From Tunturiibacter gelidiferens (GTDB taxonomy: Bacteria; Acidobacteriota; Terriglobia; Terriglobales; Acidobacteriaceae), in contig NZ_JACCCV010000001.1 of the NCBI RefSeq assembly GCF_013410115.1, positions 186,001-250,000 on the forward strand: DNA of 64,000 bases, read 5' to 3'. The notes beneath the pieces are model-generated. The model searched no databases, was not told the DNA's origin, and saw only the letters and a program-made list of their open reading frames with translations. Position numbers and translations under genes: made by a program. Shown here piece after piece: positions 57,853-64,000 of this stretch (positions are counted from its first letter, which is position 1; each line of letters starts with the position of its first letter).

Positions 57853-59529
57853 TCAGTTCTCTGCCGCAATCGCTGCCACAATCTTGTCCATCACATCGCG
57901 GTCCGCATGCGTCTGCGGCAGATGGTTCCCCACCATGATCGAAAAGATCACCGTTCGCCCGCTCGCACACTCGACGTACCCACTAAGTGCACGCGCCTCT
58001 CCCAGCGTCCCGGTCTTCGCAAACACCTTCCCCTTCAGCGGAGACTTCGCAAACCGCCCCTCCAGCGACCCATCCACTCCACCCACCGGCAGGCTGCTCT
58101 TCCAATCTGCAAACCACGTCTGCCCGCTCGCATACTGCAGCAAACGCGCCGTCGCCCGCGGCGTCACCAAATCATGCCCACTCAACCCAGACCCATCGAG
58201 GAAGACAAAATCATCCTTATCAATCCCTGCATTCACCAGAAATTGCCGCACCACCCGCGCCCCTTGCGCAATCGTCCCATCTCTCCCCCTCGCCAAGCCA
58301 AGCTGGCGAAGCAACAACTCTGCATGCAGGTTTTGGCTCGTCTTATTCGTCACTACGACATCCTCAGCAAGCGCATGGGACACATGACTCGCAAGTGTTC
58401 TCTCTTCACCCGTAACAGCAGCCTCAAACGCCGCATCATCCGCCGGTTCAATCCTCTGCTGCGGCGACCCCCCCTTCGTCGCAGCATCCTCAATCGCGCC
58501 CGACTCTTTCCAGAAACTCTCCGTATCCATCAACACTCGATGCCGAGCCCTCGCCTCGCCTGTCACATGAACTCCGCGAGCGTCCAGCATTCCCTTCAGC
58601 GCCAGCGCCGCATACTGTGCCGGATCCTCAATCGCAATCTCCTCCACATCCGGCTGCCCATGCAATCCGATCGCTCCATAGATTCGCAACACCTTCGATC
58701 CCGGCGCCCGCTCCATCTGCACCGTGCTCCCACTCTTCACCGCTCCCGTCGTCCCTGCAACATCCAGCGTGTAATAAGTCATTGCCGGATCGAACACCAC
58801 ACTCGCGGGCGCGCCCACCGCGTCTCCCGGCGTTATCGTCACCTTGATCTGGTTATCGTTGACCGACAGAGCCGACACTGGCGCACCATACCCCCAAACC
58901 GCATCGTCGATCGCCCAGTCCTGTGCATAAGGCTCCCACGGAAACACCGTGTCGTCCCCAATCACATCGCCCTGCACACTCTTCAATCCAGTCGCGGCCA
59001 CCTGATCCGCCATCTCCTCCAGATATCGCAACGGAGCAAAGCCGGAGTCCTCTGCTGCAGCCTTCTCTCCGGGCACCGGCGCAACATAGGGCAACACGCG
59101 GCCCGACAGATTCGCATCCCCGTTTCCAACCAGCACCAGATGTCCCGTCAGCTTCCCGCCATCGTCAAAGACACCCCGCGCCAGAACCTTCGTCTGGTAG
59201 GTCGCCTTTGCTCCCAGCAGGGCCATCGCTGCCGCAGTAGTAAACAACTTCGCATTACTAGCCGGCTGAAAAAGCTGACCGTCATTCAGCGCGTAAATCG
59301 GCGCCCCATCGATTCCCACCACCGCGATGCCCCAGTGATCTCGCGCCACTACAGGCTCCTCCAACAAGCCGGCAATCGCCTGCGCCAGAGACGTGCAAGG
59401 CCCGCTTCGACCAGCCTTCAACACAACCGACGCGTCGCATCCAACGCCCTGCGTCTGCGCCAAAAGCGTCTGCGCGCACACCGCAACTCCCAGCAAACAA
59501 CATGGACCCCATCCGGAAAGCCTCATCAT
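57853..59529 (-). CDS. dacB: D-Ala-D-Ala carboxypeptidase/endopeptidase, PBP4 (S13)
   Basis: The 558-residue protein has a signal peptide (CCLLGVAVCAQTLLAQ) and the three penicillin-binding motifs: SxxK at Ser91-Lys94 (PASNAKLFTT), SxN at Ser222-Asn224 (LSVNDNQ) and KTG at Lys505 (FAKTGTLGEA). The large insert between the first two motifs is typical of the S13 class. It trims peptide crosslinks of peptidoglycan in the periplasm. Two Cys (31, 45) near the N-terminus are unusual and may pair. A palindromic repeat and the divergent folP gene lie upstream. Confidence 0.93.
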   Translation of the reverse strand: MMRLSGWGPCCLLGVAVCAQTLLAQTQGVGCDASVVLKAGRSGPCTSLAQAIAGLLEEPVVARDHWGIAVVGIDGAPIYALNDGQLFQPASNAKLFTTAAAMALLGAKATYQTKVLARGVFDDGGKLTGHLVLVGNGDANLSGRVLPYVAPVPGEKAAAEDSGFAPLRYLEEMADQVAATGLKSVQGDVIGDDTVFPWEPYAQDWAIDDAVWGYGAPVSALSVNDNQIKVTITPGDAVGAPASVVFDPAMTYYTLDVAGTTGAVKSGSTVQMERAPGSKVLRIYGAIGLHGQPDVEEIAIEDPAQYAALALKGMLDARGVHVTGEARARHRVLMDTESFWKESGAIEDAATKGGSPQQRIEPADDAAFEAAVTGEERTLASHVSHALAEDVVVTNKTSQNLHAELLLRQLGLARGRDGTIAQGARVVRQFLVNAGIDKDDFVFLDGSGLSGHDLVTPRATARLLQYASGQTWFADWKSSLPVGGVDGSLEGRFAKSPLKGKVFAKTGTLGEARALSGYVECASGRTVIFSIMVGNHLPQTHADRDVMDKIVAAIAAEN

Positions 59530-59561
59530 CCGCGCAGTCTAGCATCCTGTTTAAAGATCAC

Positions 59562-59770
59562 GTCCTGCCGGACGAGCTCCCTGCGCGGGAGGCGGTCACT
59601 TCGTGACTTGTTTACCTTTGTATTGATGAATCAATCTGTAGTAGTCCTCCCGTTGGTCGGGCACAGGCTGATTCCGACCAGCGGGAGGACCCAAGCCAAC
59701 CATCCTGCCAAGACCGGTACACGGGTCACGAAGTGACCGCCCCACGCGCAGTGGGCCCGTCCGGCAGGAC
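59562..59770. repeat. Compound palindromic repeat, full unit
   Basis: Left hairpin CTCCC-TGCGC-GGGAG, right hairpin CCCAC-GCGCA-GTGGG, between GTCCTGCCGGAC and GTCCGGCAGGAC ends. The centre has CCTCCCGTTGGTCGG and CCGACCAGCGGGAGG as an inner inverted repeat. This copy lies in a divergent gap, between dacB and folP, so it is not just a terminator. Confidence 0.9.
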
Positions 59771-59787
59771 AAAGCTAAAATCCAACC

Positions 59788-60708
59788 ATGCCTTTCACCC
59801 CCCGCACCCAACACGACTGGCACCTCCGCACCCGCACTTTGCAACTGGGCCAGAGAACCATCGTCATGGGCATCCTCAACATCACACCCGACTCCTTCTC
59901 CGACGGTGGCTACTTCTACTCTCCCCACCACGCCCCCGAGCGAGCCCTCGCCCAGGCCCTCAAGCTCCTCGAAGAGGACGCCACCATTCTCGACCTCGGC
60001 GGCGAATCCACCCGTCCCAACGCGACACCTCTCACCACAGACGAAGAACAATCCCGCATCCTCCCCGTCCTCGAATCCATCCTCAAAGAAAAACCCGGCA
60101 CCATCCTCTCCATCGACACCTTCCACGCCACCACCGCGCGCCGCGCCCTCGAAGCCGGAGCCGAGATCATCAACGACGTCAGTGGCCACCTCTGGGACCC
60201 CGACATGTCCAAAACCTGCGCCCAGTCAGGCTGCGGAGCCATCCTCATGCACACGCGGGGCCGCCCTCAGGACTGGTCAACCCTCCCTCCACTAGCACCC
60301 GAAGCAGTCTTACCCCTGATCCTCACCGACCTAGCCGAGCGCCTCGAAGCCGCCACCGCCGCCGGCATCCAACGCAACAAAATCGTCGTCGACCCAGGCT
60401 TCGGCTTTGGCAAGCGCCTCGACGAAAACTACCCGCTCCTCGCACACTTTGCCCAACTCCAGCAGTTCCACCTGCCGATCCTCGCCGGCGTCTCCCGCAA
60501 AGGCTTCCTCGCCCACACCCTCACCCAAAGCCCTAGCCTATCCGTTCTTCTCGAAGGAGCAACTCCCTCGATGGACGACCGTCTGCACGCCACCACCGCC
60601 GCCAACGTAGCCGCTATCCTCGCCGGAGCCCACATCCTCCGCACCCACGACGTTCGCCCCACCGTCGAAGCTGCCGCCATCGCCGACCAGATCCTCAAAG
60701 CGATCTGA
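59788..60708 (+). CDS. folP: Dihydropteroate synthase
   Basis: The 306-residue TIM-barrel enzyme begins with MGILNITPDSFSDGG, carries LDLGGESTRPNATPLT and ends with HDVRPTVEAA. Phosphate and pterin sites are GILNITPDSF, DIGGES-type and the late R-x-H motif (RTHDVRP). It condenses 4-aminobenzoate with dihydropterin diphosphate and is the sulfonamide target. The insertion HFAQLQQFHLPILAGVSRKG contains the catalytic Lys region. It starts only 18 bases after the palindromic repeat, with no strong ribosome binding site. A second repeat follows its stop codon by nine bases, so folP is bracketed by two copies. Confidence 0.95.
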   Translation: MPFTPRTQHDWHLRTRTLQLGQRTIVMGILNITPDSFSDGGYFYSPHHAPERALAQALKLLEEDATILDLGGESTRPNATPLTTDEEQSRILPVLESILKEKPGTILSIDTFHATTARRALEAGAEIINDVSGHLWDPDMSKTCAQSGCGAILMHTRGRPQDWSTLPPLAPEAVLPLILTDLAERLEAATAAGIQRNKIVVDPGFGFGKRLDENYPLLAHFAQLQQFHLPILAGVSRKGFLAHTLTQSPSLSVLLEGATPSMDDRLHATTAANVAAILAGAHILRTHDVRPTVEAAAIADQILKAI

Positions 60709-60716
60709 GAAACGGT

Positions 60717-60894
60717 GTCCTGCCGGACGGGCCTCCTACGCGGAGGGCGGGCGTTCCCACGCCTTTCTAAAGCTTCGCGCGGTCCTCCCGTTGGTCGGAA
60801 TCATCTTCCTTCGCGACCAACGGGAGCGCCACGCAAAGCGGTAAACAAGTCACGAAGTGAGCGCCCCACGCGCAGTGGGCCCGTCCGGCAGGAC
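60717..60894. repeat. Compound palindromic repeat, near-full unit
   Basis: Left hairpin CCTCC-TACGC-GGAGG, right hairpin CCCAC-GCGCA-GTGGG. The left third hairpin is GGCG-TTCCCA-CGCC, a different sequence that still pairs. The centre is shortened. It fills the convergent gap between folP and the DUF2278 gene. Confidence 0.88.
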
Positions 60895-60902
60895 AAGCGC
60901 CT

Positions 60903-61589
60903 CTAGACCGGATTTCCCGCCGAATCCGTGCTCCAGCTCTCCGTCTGAAACGCAATAAACACAGCCGTCCAGGCCCCCTTCGACGGCAGATTAATAAACA
61001 GCGCCCCATCCTGCCAAACGCCATTATCCCCACTGAAACCACCGCCGCTGCCGCCCACAGGATTCCCCTGATTCATATGAATATCGTGAATCCCATCCAC
61101 CTTCCCCGAATCGGCAAACGCGCTCCCAAACGCATAGATCACGCCGTCCTTATCCGCGATCGTCATATTCAGCAGCGTCACCACAGCGTTTTCGAGTGCC
61201 TTCGCCCGCGCCCGCTGCACCATCTGCTCCTCTGCGCTCCCACCCTTCGCCTGCGCCTTCAGTTGCGGCAGCAGAGTCATCTGCGCTTTCGTAATCATCG
61301 GCCCGCCATTCACGGTACTCCGGACAAAATCCAGTGCCAGCCCACCCGCCTCACTCTTCAGCGCCGTCATTCCCATCGGCAGCGTGGTCACTCCCGCCAA
61401 ATCCGGCGGCGTAAAGTCTTCAACAATGTCGTACAACACCTCCGAACCATCCACCGACTGAATATTCACCGCCACCGTAAATGGCCCACCCGGAGCCTGC
61501 ATCGTGATCTGGTAGTGCGTGCTCGCGCCCGTAACCACCTTCCCCGCCGTCGGTTTTCCCGCCAGCACACTGTAGTTCGTAATCGGCAT
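60903..61589 (-). CDS. DUF2278 (YukJ-like) protein
   Basis: The 228-residue protein matches DUF2278: it begins PITNYSVLAGKPTAGKVVTG, has HYQITMQAPGGPFTVAVNIQ and ends with the hallmark GIHDIHMNQGNP and FIAFQTESWSTD. No catalytic motif is established for the family. It lacks a signal peptide and is likely cytoplasmic. It follows the acidic-tail gene by 47 bases on the same strand and is probably in its operon. Bacillus YukJ, the reference member, has no known role. Confidence 0.87.
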   Translation of the reverse strand: MPITNYSVLAGKPTAGKVVTGASTHYQITMQAPGGPFTVAVNIQSVDGSEVLYDIVEDFTPPDLAGVTTLPMGMTALKSEAGGLALDFVRSTVNGGPMITKAQMTLLPQLKAQAKGGSAEEQMVQRARAKALENAVVTLLNMTIADKDGVIYAFGSAFADSGKVDGIHDIHMNQGNPVGGSGGGFSGDNGVWQDGALFINLPSKGAWTAVFIAFQTESWSTDSAGNPV

Positions 61590-61636
61590 ACCTATTCCTC
61601 AACCTTTCGAAAACAAAACGCATCACGGACACGATC

Positions 61637-61864
61637 TCACACACCCGCCTCGTCTTCTACGTCTTCCTCCTCGTCATCTTCATCGTCCTCTTCCTCCTCT
61701 GCGGCGTCGTCATCTTCTTCCTCAAGCTCCTCATCACTCCCATTTCCTGGTGTCGCCGCAGCCGCAGCCACACTGCTGACCGAGTTATCAAACATCGCCG
61801 TCGCATCCGGCCCAATCGTGCGCAAGATCTCATCAAATCCATAGTTCCTGATAGCGTCTGCCAT
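61637..61864 (-). CDS. Small protein with poly-acidic tail
   Basis: The 75-residue product starts at an ATG with GGAG at good spacing. The first 45 residues are a normal soluble segment (DAIRNYGFDEILRTIGPDAT, MFDNSVSSVAAAAATPGN). The last 28 are almost all Glu and Asp (EELEEEDDDAAEEEEDDEDD and on), ending DEAGV. Such tails bind cations or basic partners, or mimic DNA. The frame is open upstream to 62074, but no ribosome binding site supports that. It precedes the DUF2278 gene, so the two may work together. Confidence 0.7.
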   Translation of the reverse strand: MADAIRNYGFDEILRTIGPDATAMFDNSVSSVAAAAATPGNGSDEELEEEDDDAAEEEEDDEDDEEEDVEDEAGV

Positions 61865-62024
61865 CTCATCTCTCCTGTTTCCACAAAAATTTAGCGGCCC
61901 GCTACGGCCGGTATCTCCAACCTGCCCCGTTGGATGCTGATTGATCCCCCATAGCCAACCTTCCCATTTTCCAGAGCTTTCTTCTTCCACCCGCGGTATC
62001 CTCAGGGGAGAAGGAAATACGAAT

Positions 62025-63524
62025 ATGCTCGCAGCCCTGCTTGCCCTCGCCGCCGCCAATCTGATCTGCCTCATCCTCCTTCTGCTCCGTAAGCAACCGG
62101 TGCCCGCAACGGACGCACGCCTCGCCCAGCTGCCCGACCAGCTGACCCGCCTCGACGCGAGAAACGAGGCGCTCGATCGTCACCTCCGCAGCGAACTCGC
62201 CCAGTTGCGCTCCGGTGCCGCCGACGAGGCCCGCCGTACCCGCGAAGCAGCCGCAGCAGACTTCACCAGCCTGCGCACCGAGATCACCGCCACCATCGCC
62301 GAACTCAGCGGACTTCTCCAGAACGGCCTCAACGCCTTTCGCAGCGACAACAAGACCTCAGACGAAGTCCTCCGTACCGCCGTTCAGCAGAACCTCGACG
62401 CCATCGCGCAGCGCCTCACCTACTTCATCGGCGAGGTCAACCGCAATCAGATGGAAGCCCGCGAAGCCCTGCACAGTCGCCTCAACGAGCTCTCCGGCGA
62501 AGCTAACGACCAACAGGAAAAGCTCCGCTTTACCGTCGAAGACCGCCTTACGAAACTCAACGACGCTAATACCGCCAAGCTCGAGGAGATGCGCGTCACC
62601 GTCGACGAAAAGCTGCACGCCACGCTCCAGACCCGGCTCACCGAATCCTTCGGCCAGGTCACCACGCACCTCGGCGAAGTCCAGAAGGGCCTCGGCGAGA
62701 TGAAGGAGCTAGCCACTGGCGTAGGTGATCTCAAACGGGTTCTCTCCAACGTCAAATCACGCGGCGTCGTCGGCGAGTTCCAGCTCGGCCAGCAGCTCGA
62801 GCAGATGTTCTCCCCCGAGCAGTACATCAAAAACGCCCGCATCAAACCCGGAACCCTCGAGTCCGTCGAATACGCCCTCAAGTTCCCCTCCGGCGAAGGC
62901 CAGACCGGCCCCGACAGCTACACCCTCCTCGCCATCGACGCCAAGTTTCCCAAAGAGGACTGGGAGCGCCTCGAACACGCCTACGAGACAGGCGAAGGCA
63001 TTGAGGTAGCCGGAAAGGCCTTCGAGCGTGGCATCCGCGCCGAAGGCAAACGCATCTGCGACAAATACATCGACCCACCCACCACCATGCCGCACGCCAT
63101 CATGTTCCTACCCACCGAGAACCTCTACGCCGAGGTTGTCCGCCGCCCCGGCCTCCAATCCGAGATACAGTCCAGCTGCCGCGTCACCATCGCCGGGCCC
63201 TCCACCTTCATGGCCATCCTTACCAGCTTCCAGATGGGCTTTCACACTCTCGCCATTCAGAAGAAGGGCGACGAGGTCTGGCGCGTCCTCTCCAGCGCCA
63301 AAAAGGAGTTCGAGACCTACGGCGGCCTCATGCAGAAGGTCGAAGACCAAGTCGGCACCGTTCAGAACACCATTCAAAAGCTCGGCGTCCGCACGCGGGC
63401 TATTAACAAGGCCCTCAAAAACGTCTCCTCGATCGACCCCGGCGTCCCCATATCCAACCTCATCGGCTTTGACGAGCTCTCGGGCGTCGCCCCGTTGCTC
63501 GCAGCATCGGGCGAGGAAGACTGA
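62025..63524 (+). CDS. rmuC: DNA recombination protein RmuC
   Basis: The 499-residue protein has an N-terminal membrane helix ([20 protein letters not shown]), a long coiled coil (about 40-230; repeats of heptads in [27 protein letters not shown]-like and [19 protein letters not shown]) and the RmuC domain (about 240-480). This domain has [36 protein letters not shown] and [13 protein letters not shown]. RmuC limits inversions at short inverted repeats and is predicted to be a nuclease-fold protein. The ATG at 62025 has AAGGA upstream. Confidence 0.93.
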   Translation: MLAALLALAAANLICLILLLLRKQPVPATDARLAQLPDQLTRLDARNEALDRHLRSELAQLRSGAADEARRTREAAAADFTSLRTEITATIAELSGLLQNGLNAFRSDNKTSDEVLRTAVQQNLDAIAQRLTYFIGEVNRNQMEAREALHSRLNELSGEANDQQEKLRFTVEDRLTKLNDANTAKLEEMRVTVDEKLHATLQTRLTESFGQVTTHLGEVQKGLGEMKELATGVGDLKRVLSNVKSRGVVGEFQLGQQLEQMFSPEQYIKNARIKPGTLESVEYALKFPSGEGQTGPDSYTLLAIDAKFPKEDWERLEHAYETGEGIEVAGKAFERGIRAEGKRICDKYIDPPTTMPHAIMFLPTENLYAEVVRRPGLQSEIQSSCRVTIAGPSTFMAILTSFQMGFHTLAIQKKGDEVWRVLSSAKKEFETYGGLMQKVEDQVGTVQNTIQKLGVRTRAINKALKNVSSIDPGVPISNLIGFDELSGVAPLLAASGEED

Positions 63525-63667
63525 AAAGATCCTCTTGCCCACTCTCCCCGGCCGCCCGCTGTTGCTTTACACTCACTGAGGCGCTCAGTATGCTTGAGGT
63601 TGGCCGTGTCGACCTTGAGCGACAAAACATCCAGGCTTCAGATTCCAGACGTAAACAGGAGAACGAA

Positions 63668-63910
63668 ATGGCAGCAGTAGACGAGAAGGTAAAGCAGATT
63701 ATTGTCGAGCAGCTTCAAGTGGATGAAGCAGAAGTCACCCCGGGCGCAAGCTTTCAGGAAGATCTCGGTGCAGACTCCCTCGACGTCGTCGAGCTCGTCA
63801 TGCAGTTTGAAGAAGCATTCGACATCCAGATCCCCGACGAGGATGCCGAGAAGATCAAGACCGTCAAAGACGCCGTCGACTATATCGAAAAGAACCAGAA
63901 GGCCAAGTAA
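63668..63910 (+). CDS. acpP: Acyl carrier protein
   Basis: The 80-residue product carries the phosphopantetheine site Ser37 in [13 protein letters not shown] and the acidic helix [15 protein letters not shown], both canonical. It carries growing fatty-acid chains for the type II synthase. The ATG at 63668 has AGGAG seven bases upstream. The next gene, fabF, begins three bases after the stop codon, so they form an operon as in many bacteria. Confidence 0.97.
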   Translation: MAAVDEKVKQIIVEQLQVDEAEVTPGASFQEDLGADSLDVVELVMQFEEAFDIQIPDEDAEKIKTVKDAVDYIEKNQKAK

Positions 63911-63913
63911 ACA

Positions 63914-64000
63914 ATGGAGCATCGTCGCGTAGTTGTCACCGGCCTCGGCCTGATCTGCGGGGTCGGCAAAACCGCCCCTGAGGTTTGGGAAGGCCTCATG
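63914..64000 (+). CDS. fabF: Beta-ketoacyl-ACP synthase II, 5' part
   Basis: The first 29 codons read RRVVVTGLGLICGVGKTAPE, the N-terminal signature of KAS II (FabF), and the gene continues beyond the window. The start ATG lies three bases after acpP, the usual order. FabF elongates acyl-ACP by condensation with malonyl-ACP. The catalytic Cys-His-His lie outside the visible part. Confidence 0.93.
   Translation, partial: MEHRRVVVTGLGLICGVGKTAPEVWEGLM

Noticed and set aside
57907..59736. 609-codon plus-strand frame opposite dacB
   Set aside because: Shadow frame; the opposite strand has all three penicillin-binding motifs in order.
3401..60894. CRISPR array made of the palindromic repeats
   Set aside because: Copies are kilobases apart, with no regular spacers and no cas genes.

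Overview
The window is high-GC DNA with the gene repertoire of an Acidobacteriota soil bacterium, probably class Terriglobia (Granulicella/Edaphobacter/Terriglobus type). The clues are a DUF5715 peptidase-like protein, a Planctomycetes-type cytochrome c domain protein, a CadC-like winged-helix/TPR regulator, a 1,772-residue SBBP-repeat protein with choice-of-anchor domains, and many small conserved proteins of that group. The assignment rests on gene content only. No rRNA, tRNA or CRISPR array was seen.

Region 1 (1-28 kb) is mostly conserved chromosome. After two unknown helical proteins it carries an outer-membrane biogenesis block on the minus strand: BamA, LptD, a DsbA-like thiol oxidoreductase and a SurA-like lipoprotein isomerase, followed by a Gfo/Idh/MocA oxidoreductase. 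An RDD membrane protein lies between BamA and LptD on the other strand. Then come an S9 peptidase with a CPXCG protein, a threonine dehydratase overlapping a molybdopterin oxidoreductase, a TMEM175-type channel, an acyltransferase, a PilZ protein, ribosome recycling factor with a clear terminator, a YncE-like propeller, an AT-richer TPR gene and an aminotransferase.

Region 2 (28-51 kb) is accessory and decaying. It holds gene remnants (a barrel-like protein, a small helical ORF, a YCF48/BNR protein, an amidase, a TniQ fragment), long empty stretches and its own short repeat family. Intact genes in it are a CadC/TPR regulator, a vanadium haloperoxidase with a full active site, a divergent pair of glutathione-independent formaldehyde dehydrogenase and dihydroxyacetone kinase, the giant SBBP protein and a DUF3857/transglutaminase/TPR protein.

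Region 3 (51-64 kb) returns to conserved genes: lipA, an ArsR-SRPBCC-DinB-DUF899 operon with a promoter/operator that suggests a leaderless transcript, a three-gene overlapping set (DUF4442, membrane protein, cytochrome c), PBP4-type dacB, folP, DUF2278, rmuC, acpP and the start of fabF.

The most striking non-coding signal is a compound palindromic repeat of up to about 210 bp, present seven times plus one fragment. It occurs only in gaps between genes of Regions 1 and 3. Its small hairpins keep pairing through compensatory base changes. A second, unrelated repeat family is confined to Region 2.
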